Shown in pieces: positions 42,382 to 51,408 of a DNA stretch of 64,000 bases. The notes beneath the pieces were generated by a model, which searched no databases, had not been told where the DNA came from, and saw only the letters and a list, made by a program, of their open reading frames with translations. This stretch comes from Leptospira_A soteropolitanensis (lineage in GTDB: Bacteria > Spirochaetota > Leptospiria > Leptospirales > Leptospiraceae): NCBI RefSeq assembly GCF_026151335.1, contig NZ_JAMQPP010000007.1; one strand, 5' to 3'. Made by a program: the position numbers and the translations under genes. How positions within the stretch are numbered: the stretch's first letter is position 1; every line of letters begins with the position of its first letter.

Positions 42382-44088
42382 ATGTCATCTACAACCGAAG
42401 CAATTACTGGCGGCCGACTGATGGTCGAATTACTGGAAGAAGCGGGTGTGGAGATCGTCTTTGGATATCCTGGTGGCGCCATCCTCCCTTTCTACGACGA
42501 ACTCTATCATAGTAAAAAGATCAAACATATCCTGGTTCGTCACGAACAAGGTGCCATTCATATGGCAGAGGGTTATGCTAGGTCCACAGGTAAGTTAGGT
42601 GTTTGTATTGCCACTTCCGGTCCAGGTGCTACCAATTTAATCACAGGCCTTACTGACGCCAAATTGGATTCTATTCCCATCCTTGCCATCACTGGCCAAG
42701 TATCCACGGATGCTATTGGAACCGATGCCTTCCAAGAGGCTGATATTTTTGGAATTACCATACCAATTACGAAATACAATGCTCTTATTAAAAAGGCTGA
42801 TGATCTTGCTCGTCATTTTGAAGAGGCGATTAAAATTGCGATGGGAGGAAGACCTGGTCCAGTGCTTTTGGATTTTCCAAAAGATGTTCAATTGGGAAAA
42901 ACGACTATCAGAAAAGCTTCGTCTTTAAAAATTGCTCCCCATCATTACGAAAGACCAAAAATCAAAGGTGATCCTCAAGAATTTGCAGAAGCATTAAATC
43001 AAGCCAAACGCCCGTTACTCTATGTTGGAGGTGGTGCAATCAATTCCTTTGCTTCTGCAGAAATCAAAGCATTGGCAGAAAAGGCAAATGCACCAGTCAC
43101 TACCACTCTTATGGGATTAGGTGCTTTTCCTGGAACTCATCCTTTATCTGTAGGAATGCTTGGAATGCATGGAACTGCTTATGCCAACAAAGCAGTGTTA
43201 GAATGTGATTATATACTAAATTTAGGTGCAAGATTTGATGACCGAGTTGCTAAATACCAAGACTTTGCGCCGAATGCCGTTCGCGCCCATATAGACATTG
43301 ATGCGGCAGAGTTTAACAAACGTGTCAATGTAGATCATAACCTACATGGAGATCTCAAGGATGCCATTCGAGAAATCCTGCCATTTGTAAAAGGTGGAGA
43401 CCGCACTTCTTGGATTGAAAACATTCAAAACCTAAAGAAAAATCATCCTCTCGATTTTGACAATAGTGGCGATAGTATCAAACCACAAGACTTCTTACAA
43501 AAAGTATATGCCAAAACAAAAGGCGAAGCCATTGTTTCAACAGATGTGGGCCAACACCAAATGTGGGCGGCACAATATTATTTATTTGATAAACCAAATA
43601 CTTGGCTAACTTCAGGTGGACTTGGCACTATGGGTTATGGACTCCCTGCGGCAATTGGAGCTAAATTCGGTAACCCAGACAAAACAGTTATCTGTGTAAC
43701 GGGAGATGGTTCCTTTCAAATGTGTATTCAGGAACTGGCAACAATCGCGCAATCTCAGTTAGGTGTGAAAATTTTGCTTTTTAACAATAATTTTCTTGGA
43801 ATGGTTCGTCAATGGCAGGAACTATTTTATGAAGAGAGATTTAGTGAGTCACAATGGACCTACAATCCTAATTTTGTCAAACTAGCTGATGCATATGGGA
43901 TTCCAGCCATGAGAATCGAACACAAATCAGAGATTGATAAAGGTGTAGAATTTTTCTTAAAAGATAAGGGTTCTGCTCTGATAGAAGTTATGATCCCTGC
44001 AGAAGAAAAAGTTTTTCCAATGATCCCTGCAGGAAAGTCGCAACAAGACCTAATCGAATTTAAAGACTTGGGGAAATTGAAAAAATGA
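42382..44088 (+). CDS. ilvB: Acetolactate synthase, large (catalytic) subunit
   Basis: This 568-residue thiamine-diphosphate enzyme makes 2-acetolactate and 2-aceto-2-hydroxybutyrate for valine, isoleucine and leucine. I chose the ATG at 42382 (MSSTTEAITGG), five bases after the run of G at 42371-42376; an upstream in-frame ATG at 42361 has no ribosome-binding site. Visible are the YPGGAILPFYDEL and LVRHEQGAIHMAEGYAR motifs (catalytic Glu) and GDGSFQMCIQELATIAQ with the later NN for ThDP binding. A TTGACA lies at 42335, but a good -10 is not seen. ilvN overlaps by four bases. No leader peptide with repeated branched-chain codons was found. Confidence 0.95.
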   Translation: MSSTTEAITGGRLMVELLEEAGVEIVFGYPGGAILPFYDELYHSKKIKHILVRHEQGAIHMAEGYARSTGKLGVCIATSGPGATNLITGLTDAKLDSIPILAITGQVSTDAIGTDAFQEADIFGITIPITKYNALIKKADDLARHFEEAIKIAMGGRPGPVLLDFPKDVQLGKTTIRKASSLKIAPHHYERPKIKGDPQEFAEALNQAKRPLLYVGGGAINSFASAEIKALAEKANAPVTTTLMGLGAFPGTHPLSVGMLGMHGTAYANKAVLECDYILNLGARFDDRVAKYQDFAPNAVRAHIDIDAAEFNKRVNVDHNLHGDLKDAIREILPFVKGGDRTSWIENIQNLKKNHPLDFDNSGDSIKPQDFLQKVYAKTKGEAIVSTDVGQHQMWAAQYYLFDKPNTWLTSGGLGTMGYGLPAAIGAKFGNPDKTVICVTGDGSFQMCIQELATIAQSQLGVKILLFNNNFLGMVRQWQELFYEERFSESQWTYNPNFVKLADAYGIPAMRIEHKSEIDKGVEFFLKDKGSALIEVMIPAEEKVFPMIPAGKSQQDLIEFKDLGKLKK

Positions 44089-44573
44089 AGCACACTCTAA
44101 GTATTTTAGTAAATAACCATCCCGGTGTCATGAGTCATGTCTCTGGTCTCTTTACACGTCGCGGATACAATATTGATTCGATTGCTGTCGGTGTGACAGA
44201 CAATGTGGATGTTTCGTCCATGACCATTGTTTTGAATGGTGATGATTTTATAGTAGGGCAGGTGAAAAACCAGCTTCTCAAATTACCCGATGTTTTGCGA
44301 GTGCAGGACATGGCATATGCGAGTTCTGTACAAAGAGAACTGGTTCTTATTTCTTTTTCAATTAACGAAACCAATAGAAGTGAAGCTCTTACGATTTGTA
44401 ATGGATTTGATGTTAAAATTTTGGAAATGACAGAAGACTCGCTTTTAATTGAGTTTTCAGGAAACTCAAGACAGGTTAGCAATATCATCTCAGTTATCAA
44501 ACCATTTGGGATCCGCGAAATTTCGCGCACTGGGCAAATTGCGATCGCATATCGCAACCAAAATGCAGTTTAG
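44085..44573 (+). CDS. ilvN: Acetolactate synthase, small (regulatory) subunit
   Basis: The 162-residue subunit has an N-terminal ACT domain (HTLSILVNNHPGVMSHVSGLFTRRGYNIDSIAVGVTDN) and a C-terminal domain (EALTICNGFDVKILEMTEDSLLIEFSG) typical of the IlvH/IlvN family. It binds valine and gives feedback inhibition of the large subunit. It overlaps ilvB by four bases and ends the operon. A promoter-like sequence for the next gene starts eight bases later at 44581. Confidence 0.94.
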   Translation: MKHTLSILVNNHPGVMSHVSGLFTRRGYNIDSIAVGVTDNVDVSSMTIVLNGDDFIVGQVKNQLLKLPDVLRVQDMAYASSVQRELVLISFSINETNRSEALTICNGFDVKILEMTEDSLLIEFSGNSRQVSNIISVIKPFGIREISRTGQIAIAYRNQNAV

Positions 44574-44580
44574 AATCCAC

Positions 44581-44609
44581 TTGACAGGGTTCTAATTTTC
44601 AGAGAATAT
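44581..44609 (+). promoter_or_regulatory. Strong sigma70-type promoter for the 44641 gene
   Basis: A perfect TTGACA (44581-44586), a 17-base spacer and GAATAT (44604-44609) form a clear promoter. The start site would be near 44616, leaving a short leader. GGGGCG (44611-44616) can pair with CGCCCC (44635-44640) right before the ATG at 44641; no Shine-Dalgarno sequence is seen. Confidence 0.7.
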
Positions 44610-44640
44610 TGGGGCGTTAAAGTGAGTGCTACACCGCCCC

Positions 44641-46392
44641 ATGATTCGTAAGATTATAACCTTCACACTTGTCCTCCTAACTTCCGTTATTTACTCTGAA
44701 GTCGAAAGATCCAAAGTCTCTCTGAAAAGGGGACCAGGCTCCGATGTATTGTATTTCGATTTTGGAGAAACCGCTCCCAGTTCTTATCTTGGTGTAGAAA
44801 GACTCCAAGAACCCAAACTAGAAGATTTACATTTAGGATTTTTAGAACCGGCTCCCGGATACTACCAAGGCCCAGATGGGGGAGAAGTATACCAATGGGC
44901 CAAAAACCATTACCAATGGAAACGTGCGGATGGAAGTGTATACACAGAATGGGCGAACGGCACTTTTAAATTAGATTTTCCATCCGGTACGGGTTTTATA
45001 TCTGCCCCTGCATCATGTAACGGATGTTTACCGACTCTCATTTGGAATTATCCTGATTTAACTAAAATCACCAAATACTGGATGGCACATCGAAAAGAAT
45101 ATGACTACATTCGACAAAAACCTATTGCATTTGAAAACTATCTTCTCGTAAGCGAATCTAAATATGGAAAACCAAGGTTAGAATTAGGGAACTACGTATT
45201 TTACGGATCTGAAAAATGGTCTGAGTATTTACGTGTGTTTGGTGATAATTTCAAGATGAAACCTTTTTTATCCTATTTAAAATCTGAGTTTCAATTGGAA
45301 AACCGAGGGAAAATTCCTGTTTTGTTATTCGACCAATATGAGGAGATTAAGAGTTATATTGGTGCAGAAATTCCTGGTGGTTCCGAAGAGGGAGGGTTTG
45401 GAGGAAGGGATTCTATCACTTTGTGTTGTGGTGAAAAAATGCCGCAACCTACGGGGGTATTGGAGTTTGATTCCGATGCACTGAGACGCGTTCATTTTGG
45501 GACTTTTTACCACGAAGCAGTTCACAACATAGAACAAGTCTCTTGTCTAAAAATCCAAACAGAGACCGGTAAGTTTCCACAAACTGATATTTTGGATCCT
45601 TGGTTTGAAGAGGGACTAGCCAATTATTTGGAGGCGAAATTTTATGAAAGAAAACAATTCCATATTTATAATGACGCAGAAAAGTTAATTCGAGAAAACA
45701 AGGTTCCTAAATCCTTCAAAGCCTTGTTAGATGCTAAATATAAAGATTTACTTCCTTATTCCATTGGACCACTTCTTATCAAACATATCCATGAAACCTA
45801 TGGAAAAGAAGCCATCATTTCTTATCAAAAAGATACTTGTGTAGGGATATCGCCGATCCTTGCTTTACAAAATGCAACTGGAGTGTCTCCCGACCAAATC
45901 CTGAAAGATAGTTTGTCTTCATTTGAAAAAAATAAGGATTCTATCCTTCGGAATGGAAAAAAACTTCAGTTAGCTGGTTATACTACCATGAACTCGAAAT
46001 TCCCGAATGAATATAAAAACTTTTTAGATAAAGGTTTTTCCTTACCTGAGTCGGCAATGGATATCAAAACTTACACAGATCTACCCAACTTAAGAAAAAT
46101 TTTTCCTGCCTCTGTGGAAACTTATTCAGGAAAATTGGAAGGAGATTTTCTTGGTCCTGGTTCTAGTTACTTTTATCTCTGGAAAAAAGGAAATTACCGC
46201 TGGTATGGAGATTCCTTTGAAGCAAATGTTTTCCCTGGTAACCAAATTCTTTTTAGAGGTTCAGGTTATACGCTTATCGAGTGGGAAGACGGGAAAAAAC
46301 AATACATATCACCGAAAGGAGATTCGGTGATATTTTTTAATTTGGAATCAAAATCCTATTTGGATATTAATGGTAAACAGGTCACTCCTTAG
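44641..46392 (+). CDS. Secreted HExxH metallopeptidase-like protein
   Basis: This 583-residue protein has a signal peptide (IRKIITFTLVLLTSVIYS) and a zinc-peptidase motif HEAVH (H291, E292, H295) with a downstream WFEEGLANYLEAKF, where E324 would be the third zinc ligand 29 residues after H295; this is the gluzincin (MA clan) plan. An N-terminal part with GGEVYQWAKNHYQWKRADG and a C-terminal part with WKKGNYRWYGDSFEANVFPG and GKKQYISPKGD show short beta repeats with Tyr and Trp, perhaps ligand-binding. The preferred ATG is 44641; a GTG at 44626 is in frame. The substrate is unknown. It has its own promoter, and trxB converges by four bases. Confidence 0.75.
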   Translation: MIRKIITFTLVLLTSVIYSEVERSKVSLKRGPGSDVLYFDFGETAPSSYLGVERLQEPKLEDLHLGFLEPAPGYYQGPDGGEVYQWAKNHYQWKRADGSVYTEWANGTFKLDFPSGTGFISAPASCNGCLPTLIWNYPDLTKITKYWMAHRKEYDYIRQKPIAFENYLLVSESKYGKPRLELGNYVFYGSEKWSEYLRVFGDNFKMKPFLSYLKSEFQLENRGKIPVLLFDQYEEIKSYIGAEIPGGSEEGGFGGRDSITLCCGEKMPQPTGVLEFDSDALRRVHFGTFYHEAVHNIEQVSCLKIQTETGKFPQTDILDPWFEEGLANYLEAKFYERKQFHIYNDAEKLIRENKVPKSFKALLDAKYKDLLPYSIGPLLIKHIHETYGKEAIISYQKDTCVGISPILALQNATGVSPDQILKDSLSSFEKNKDSILRNGKKLQLAGYTTMNSKFPNEYKNFLDKGFSLPESAMDIKTYTDLPNLRKIFPASVETYSGKLEGDFLGPGSSYFYLWKKGNYRWYGDSFEANVFPGNQILFRGSGYTLIEWEDGKKQYISPKGDSVIFFNLESKSYLDINGKQVTP

Positions 46393-47330
46393 TGACCTTC
46401 TAACCAACGTTCGGCTTCAAGAGCCGCCATACAACCGCTACCTGCTGCTGTGATTGCTTGGCGGTACACTTTGTCCTGAACATCGCCTGCCGCAAATACT
46501 CCAGCCACATTGGTTTGTGTGGTTCCTGGTTTTGTGATGATATACCCTGTTTCATCTAAATCCAATTGTCCTTGGAAAACTTGAGTGTTAGGAACATGTC
46601 CAATCGCATAAAAAAGACCACCCACCTCTAAATCTTTTTGGGATTTGTCTTTTGTACTTTCGAGAACAATGGAGGTAAGTCCGCCCGCTCCACCTTTGGC
46701 CTCTACTACAGTTTGGTTCCAAAGGATTTCGATTTTTGGATGTTCCATTGCTCTTTTTTGCATGATTTGGGAGGCACGGAGTTGGTCACGTCTGACCACT
46801 AAATACACTTTGGATGCAAACTTGGTGAGGTGGTTTGCTTCTTCCACTGCGGAGTCACCTCCACCCACAACGGCAAGTGCTTTGTTACGGTAAATGGGGA
46901 GGGCACCATCACAAACTGCACAGGCAGAAATCCCTCTTTGCCAAAAAGTTTCTTCACCGGGAACATGCATCCGTTTTGCTGTGGCACCGGTTGCAATGAT
47001 GACCGCTTCTGCTTTGATTTCTTCATCATCTGACCAAATGGTAAAAGGACGTTTGGAAAAATCCACTTTGGTGATGGTTTGGGTATGGATGGTGGTTCCG
47101 TATTTAGAGGATTGTTCCCGGAAAAGTTGAGTGAGTTTGGTTCCATCGATTCCTTCTGGGAAACCGGGAAAGTTTTCTACTTCTGTTGTTGTGGTGAGCT
47201 GTCCTCCGGCCGCGACTCCTCCTGCCATAAATCCTTCATACATCACCGGGTTTAGATTGGCTCTTGCGGCGTAAATGGCTGCGGTATGTCCTGCGGGACC
47301 GGATCCGATGATGACAACTTTATGGTTCAT
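46389..47330 (-). CDS. trxB: Thioredoxin reductase
   Basis: The 313-residue flavoenzyme reduces thioredoxin with NADPH. It has the FAD motif VVIIGSGPAGHTAAIYAARA, the redox pair in SACAVCDGALP (C137, C140), the NADPH motif VVGGGDSAVEEANHL and the C-terminal GVFAAGDVQDKVYRQAITAAGSG. Length and motif order match the low-molecular-weight class. A good ribosome-binding site (GGAGAA) precedes the ATG. Upstream on the same strand is the 47392 gene. It converges with the metallopeptidase gene by four bases. Confidence 0.96.
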   Translation of the reverse strand: MNHKVVIIGSGPAGHTAAIYAARANLNPVMYEGFMAGGVAAGGQLTTTTEVENFPGFPEGIDGTKLTQLFREQSSKYGTTIHTQTITKVDFSKRPFTIWSDDEEIKAEAVIIATGATAKRMHVPGEETFWQRGISACAVCDGALPIYRNKALAVVGGGDSAVEEANHLTKFASKVYLVVRRDQLRASQIMQKRAMEHPKIEILWNQTVVEAKGGAGGLTSIVLESTKDKSQKDLEVGGLFYAIGHVPNTQVFQGQLDLDETGYIITKPGTTQTNVAGVFAAGDVQDKVYRQAITAAGSGCMAALEAERWLEGH

Positions 47331-47391
47331 AATTTCTCCTATTCTGTATCTTGTTCTTTATTGTTTAGACAGGATCTCTGCGGGTTCCTGT

Positions 47392-47913
47392 TTATTTTGT
47401 TTCGCAAGCCCGGACCCAAGGGGCATAATAAGGATCCCCTGCGAGAGGGCTTTTTTCTAGGGCCAGAAGGTATTCCTTTTGTTTAAATCCTCTGGTAAGA
47501 CAAAGGTACGTGGTTTCGAAAAATTCCAAAGTTTCTTTTTTTCCCTGGAACCGAATTTCTTCCAAAATTTCCAATGCTTCTTTTTCGTATCCTGTGGTAA
47601 GATAAAGCCGAAAGAGTTCCCTCTGCACTTCAGTATCATCTTTTTTTTGTTTGTGATACTTTTCCAAATAAAAAATGGCAGTGGCGATGGACTGGTTACT
47701 TTCTGCGAGAAGTAGTCCCATTCGTTTCAGAACAGGATCGTAATCAGGGTTTTCACGGAGCGAAAGTTCGTAGTAATAGAGGGCTTTTGTTTTTTCTCCT
47801 ACCATTTCCCATTTTTTACCTTCTTCAAATAGGGATCTTTCCTTTCGGCCGCAATTAACGACTAACAGACTGGCAAACGTGAGTAAAAAAATAAGGGAGT
47901 TTCTATGAACCAC
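47392..47913 (-). CDS. TPR lipoprotein
   Basis: The likely start is the GTG ending at 47913 (HRNSLIFLLTFASLLVVNCGRK), giving 173 residues with a lipobox VVNC. An upstream in-frame start at 48021 overlaps the divergent xerC region and encodes an unlikely peptide. The body contains TPR-like units: SLFEEGKKWEMVGEKTKALYYYELSLRENPDYDPVLKRMGLLLAE, ATAIFYLEKYHKQKKD and LYLTTGYEKEALEILEEI. It is probably a lipid-anchored periplasmic protein-binding factor. A GGAG lies close upstream of the GTG. trxB lies downstream, 61 bases further on. Confidence 0.72.
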   Translation of the reverse strand: MVHRNSLIFLLTFASLLVVNCGRKERSLFEEGKKWEMVGEKTKALYYYELSLRENPDYDPVLKRMGLLLAESNQSIATAIFYLEKYHKQKKDDTEVQRELFRLYLTTGYEKEALEILEEIRFQGKKETLEFFETTYLCLTRGFKQKEYLLALEKSPLAGDPYYAPWVRACETK

Positions 47914-48010
47914 ATCTCCTTTTTTCCTGACATAGCCATTTGTGGCAAAAAAAATAATAAGTCTCTTTAAGCTTTTTGTCCGACTCTTTAAGTAACATAA
48001 GAGAGTAAAG

Positions 48011-48919
48011 ATGGGTTCCAAATTGCCAGTTTCTCAAAATCAGCTTTTACAAACATTTCAAGAATACTTGTCCGTAGAAAAAGGACTGAGCGATAATTCG
48101 ATATATTCCTACGGATACGATCTCAATAAGTTTGCGATCTTCTTGGAAAAGGAACATATCAACTTCTTAGAAGTAAAAGCAAACGACATCATGCGTTTTC
48201 TCGAAGAAGAAAGAGAACGCAAAATCTCTGCAAAAACACTGGCTCGCGAAGTAGTGGCAATCAGACAGTTTTATAAGTATCTTCGAGACGAAAAAAGGTT
48301 AGATTCCAACCCAACCGAAAAAATTGAAACTCCTGAAGTTGCAAGAACCATCCCAGATTATTTAACTCAAACTGAAATTGATGAACTTTTTCGTAATATC
48401 AAAGAGGACAATTTATACGAACTTCGTGACAAATGTATCTTTGAACTTTTATATTCTTCTGGTCTTCGTATTTCAGAAGCTTGTAATTTAAAAATGACTG
48501 ACATCGACATGGAAAACATGACGATTACAGTAGAAGGAAAAGGGGGACGCCAACGTCTCGTTCCGTTCGGTGAAAAGTCTTTAGAAATATTGAAAAAATA
48601 TCTGACGGAAAGTCGGACAGAAATTTTGAAGAAAAGAACTTGTGAATTTGTATTTGTTTCTAAAAAAGGATCGTATATCAACCGTAAGTCGGTTTGGCGC
48701 CTTTTAAACCATTATATCAAACGCACAAAAATAAAGAAAAAAGTAACTCCACATACCCTTCGCCACTCTTTTGCTACTCACCTACTTGAGAACCATGCAG
48801 ATCTCAAATCGGTTCAGGAACTTTTGGGTCATATCGATATTTCGACTACCCAAATTTACACTCACATGGCAAATAAAACTCTGAAGGAAGTTCATAAGAA
48901 ATTCCATCCGAGAGGATAA
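48011..48919 (+). CDS. Tyrosine recombinase XerC/XerD-like
   Basis: The 302-residue protein has an N-terminal SAM-like DNA-binding domain (NQLLQTFQEYLSVEKGLSDNSIYSYGYDLNKF) and a catalytic domain with R153 (SGLRISEA), K177 (EGKGGRQRLVP), H248 and R251 (HTLRHSFATHLLE), H274 (LGHIDIS) and nucleophile Y283 (QIYTHM). All catalytic residues are intact. Xer recombinases resolve chromosome dimers at dif; the neighbourhood (an RsbW-like gene and hslVU) is the usual chromosomal context for XerC rather than a phage. Which of XerC and XerD it is cannot be settled. The next gene overlaps by one base. Confidence 0.9.
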   Translation: MGSKLPVSQNQLLQTFQEYLSVEKGLSDNSIYSYGYDLNKFAIFLEKEHINFLEVKANDIMRFLEEERERKISAKTLAREVVAIRQFYKYLRDEKRLDSNPTEKIETPEVARTIPDYLTQTEIDELFRNIKEDNLYELRDKCIFELLYSSGLRISEACNLKMTDIDMENMTITVEGKGGRQRLVPFGEKSLEILKKYLTESRTEILKKRTCEFVFVSKKGSYINRKSVWRLLNHYIKRTKIKKKVTPHTLRHSFATHLLENHADLKSVQELLGHIDISTTQIYTHMANKTLKEVHKKFHPRG

Positions 48920-49350
48920 TGTCGAACCAAAAGAAACCCACGGACTACGCAAAAGTAGTCCGTATCCAAATTCCTTCCAACCCTCGTTTTGTATCACACA
49001 CCCGTAATTATTTTTTTAATCTTTGTTTAGAACATGGATTTTCTTTGTTTGATTCTCTCGATCTGAAACTAGTGATTGGAGAAGCCATAGTGAATATCAT
49101 CCGACATGCCTATTCTGGAAACACGGGAAAACCCATTTTTATCGAATTCCAATTTGATAAAGACCGCGTAGAAATTCGATTGAGAGATTATGGAAAAAAA
49201 GTGGAACCGGGAGAACTTCGTAGTTTTGATCTCAGCGACTACCGTGAACATGGGATTGGACTTTTTATGATTAAAGAACTTACTGACTATTATTTTCTCG
49301 ACCAATCTTTTGAAGTAGGGAACCAAATGGTTCTTATCAAAAGAAAGTAA
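48919..49350 (+). CDS. RsbW-like serine-protein kinase/anti-sigma ATPase
   Basis: The 143-residue protein has one GHKL ATPase domain: LDLKLVIGEAIVNIIRHAYSG (N-box, catalytic Glu region), RLRDYGKKVEPGE (G1) and EHGIGLFMIKELTDY (G2). It resembles RsbW/SpoIIAB proteins that phosphorylate an anti-anti-sigma factor and bind a sigma factor. The partner STAS protein is not next to it; the SpoIIE-type phosphatase at 57514 is the only candidate component in this window. Located between xerC and hslV, with a one-base overlap with xerC. Confidence 0.86.
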   Translation: MSNQKKPTDYAKVVRIQIPSNPRFVSHTRNYFFNLCLEHGFSLFDSLDLKLVIGEAIVNIIRHAYSGNTGKPIFIEFQFDKDRVEIRLRDYGKKVEPGELRSFDLSDYREHGIGLFMIKELTDYYFLDQSFEVGNQMVLIKRK

Positions 49351-49396
49351 CCTCCATTTTTCTCGACAACCTTCACCATTTTGGAATTTTATCCTT

Positions 49397-49930
49397 ATGG
49401 AAACAATTCACGCAACGACCATCCTTTCTGTTCGTAAAAATGGCAAAATTGCTGTAGGGGGAGACGGTCAGGTATCTATGGGAAATACCGTGATGAAACA
49501 TACCGCCAAAAAAGTCAGAAGACTTTACAACGGTAAGGTGATTGCGGGGTTTGCTGGAAGTGCTGCCGATGCTTTTACTCTTTTTGAACTCTTTGAAAAA
49601 AAATTAATCGAACATGGTGGATCTGTCTCTCGTGCCGCTGTGGAGCTTGCTCGTGAGTGGAGGATGGACCGAATGCTTCGAAGGCTGGAAGCACTTCTCA
49701 TCGTCTGTGATGCCAACGAATCCTTTTTAATTTCAGGAACGGGGGATGTGATCTCACCTGATGATGGAGTGCTTGCCATTGGTTCTGGTGGGAATTTTGC
49801 TTTATCGGCAGCTCGTGCTCTTGTGCAAAACACGGATATGGACCCAAAAGACATCATTACAAAAGCAATGCAAATCACTGCTGATATTTGTATTTACACA
49901 AACCATAATTTGGTGATTGAGGAATTATAA
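49397..49930 (+). CDS. hslV: HslV protease subunit
   Basis: This 177-residue protease has the HslV start METIHATTILSVRKNGKIAVGGDGQV. Removing six residues exposes T7 as the N-terminal nucleophile. The conserved KVRRLYNGKVIAGFAGSAADAFTLFELFE and IGSGGNFALSAARAL segments are present. It forms double hexamers with HslU and degrades misfolded proteins. hslU starts one base after this gene's stop codon (the stop ends at 49930, ATG at 49932). Promoter not clear; it may be in the xerC-rsbW transcript. Confidence 0.95.
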   Translation: METIHATTILSVRKNGKIAVGGDGQVSMGNTVMKHTAKKVRRLYNGKVIAGFAGSAADAFTLFELFEKKLIEHGGSVSRAAVELAREWRMDRMLRRLEALLIVCDANESFLISGTGDVISPDDGVLAIGSGGNFALSAARALVQNTDMDPKDIITKAMQITADICIYTNHNLVIEEL

Positions 49931-49931
49931 A

Positions 49932-51350
49932 ATGACATACCCTACCATTCTTGCTGAAGTTGCGGGATCTCCAAACCCTGCTGAGGAATTAACTCCTCGT
50001 CAAATTGTAGAAAAGTTAGATGAACATATCATTGGGCAAACAAAAGCAAAGCGAGCTGTTGCTGTGGCCCTTAGAAATCGTTCCAGACGTCGTAAACTCG
50101 ACGAGTCACTTAGAGAAGAAATTTATCCAAAAAATATCATTATGATAGGACCAACAGGCGTAGGAAAAACCGAAATTGCTCGTCGCCTGTCTAAGTTATG
50201 TGGTGCTCCTTTTTTAAAAGTAGAGGCCACAAAGTATACTGAAGTGGGTTATGTTGGTCGTGATGTTGAATCGATGATCCGTGATTTGGCTATGGGTGCA
50301 TTAAATTTGGTAAAAGCCGAATTTCGTGAACGCGTAAAAGATAAAGCAATCGAAAAGGCAGAAGAAATAATTCTCGATGCCATTTTACCTCCCATCTTCC
50401 ATAAAAAAGAAGAAGATCTAAATCCAGAAGAAAAAGAAAGACAAACTAGTTATAAAGAATCCAGAGAAAAGTTTAGGGAAAAACTTCGTAAAGGAATCTT
50501 AAACGAACAAGAAATTGAAATAGATATTCCTAAACCCACTCAAACAACTGGAATTCCCATGTTGCAAGTGTTTGGTGCCGGTAATATGGAAGACATGGAC
50601 AATCAGCTGCAAAGTTTACTCGGCGATTTGATGCCGAAAAAAACTGGCAAACGAAAGGTAAAGGTTATTGATGCTGGGAAACTACTTACCGAATCGGAAG
50701 CAGAAAAACTAATCGATGCCGATAAAATCCAATCAGAAGCTGTGCGTCGAGTCGAAGAGATGGGCATTATTTTTTTAGATGAAATTGATAAAATTGCAGG
50801 CCGCGAAGGAAGGCAAGGGGCCGATGTATCCCGTGAAGGAGTACAAAGAGACTTACTGCCAATCGTTGAAGGATCCACTGTGAATACAAAGATTGGTCCC
50901 ATCAAAACAGATCATATTCTTTTTATTGCGGCAGGTGCCTTTCATATGACAAAACCTTCCGACCTTATTCCTGAACTTCAGGGTAGATTTCCGATTCGAG
51001 TGGAACTGGAAACTCTCACCGAGTCCGATTTTATCAAAATCCTTACCACTCCCAAATCTTCTCTCACCAAACAATATGAAGCTCTTCTTGCCACGGAAGG
51101 CGTGAACATTGAATATACAACTGATGGTATTGCGGAAATTGCAAAACTAGCGTTTCAAATGAATGAAAAAAATGAGAACATTGGTGCTAGAAGGCTCAAT
51201 ACTATCATGGAAAAACTTTTGGAAGATACGAGTTTTGATGCACCTGATTTACCAGAAGGACAAAAACAAGTAGTTATTAACGAAAGTTATGTGTCTTCTA
51301 AACTAAAAGGAATCATCGAAGATAAGGACTTAAGTCGGTTTATTCTATAA
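49932..51350 (+). CDS. hslU: HslU ATPase subunit
   Basis: The 472-residue AAA+ unfoldase has LTPRQIVEKLDEHIIGQTKAKRAVAVALRNR, Walker A GPTGVGKTEIARRL, KVEATKYTEVGYVGRDVE (pore region, GYVG), Walker B IIFLDEIDKIA and the sensor region RVELETLTESDFIKIL. The I domain is at about 110-235. It feeds substrates to HslV. The first ATG in the longer open frame (49917) lies within hslV; the ATG at 49932 begins the usual MTYPTILAE and is preferred. The gene is followed by a hairpin at 51358. Confidence 0.95.
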   Translation: MTYPTILAEVAGSPNPAEELTPRQIVEKLDEHIIGQTKAKRAVAVALRNRSRRRKLDESLREEIYPKNIIMIGPTGVGKTEIARRLSKLCGAPFLKVEATKYTEVGYVGRDVESMIRDLAMGALNLVKAEFRERVKDKAIEKAEEIILDAILPPIFHKKEEDLNPEEKERQTSYKESREKFREKLRKGILNEQEIEIDIPKPTQTTGIPMLQVFGAGNMEDMDNQLQSLLGDLMPKKTGKRKVKVIDAGKLLTESEAEKLIDADKIQSEAVRRVEEMGIIFLDEIDKIAGREGRQGADVSREGVQRDLLPIVEGSTVNTKIGPIKTDHILFIAAGAFHMTKPSDLIPELQGRFPIRVELETLTESDFIKILTTPKSSLTKQYEALLATEGVNIEYTTDGIAEIAKLAFQMNEKNENIGARRLNTIMEKLLEDTSFDAPDLPEGQKQVVINESYVSSKLKGIIEDKDLSRFIL

Positions 51351-51357
51351 GTCAAAT

Positions 51358-51384
51358 GAGGGGCAAGTTCACAATTTGCCTCTT
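51358..51384 (+). terminator. Weak terminator-like hairpin after hslU
   Basis: GAGGGGCAA (51358-51366) can pair with TTTGCCTC (51375-51382) with one bulged G. The T run after it is short (TTT, then AAATTGTCTTT). It lies between the convergent hslU and PabBC genes and might serve hslU. Confidence 0.4.
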
Positions 51385-51408
51385 TAAATTGTCTTTAACT
51401 TTTACTTG

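Noticed and set aside
47369..47391. ACAGGA/TCCTGT inverted repeat after the 47392 gene
   Set aside because: Short six-base stem without a T run on the minus strand; too weak for a terminator.
48011..48919. Tyrosine recombinase as a phage or island integrase
   Set aside because: Complete Xer pattern, housekeeping neighbours, and no attachment repeats or tRNA nearby.
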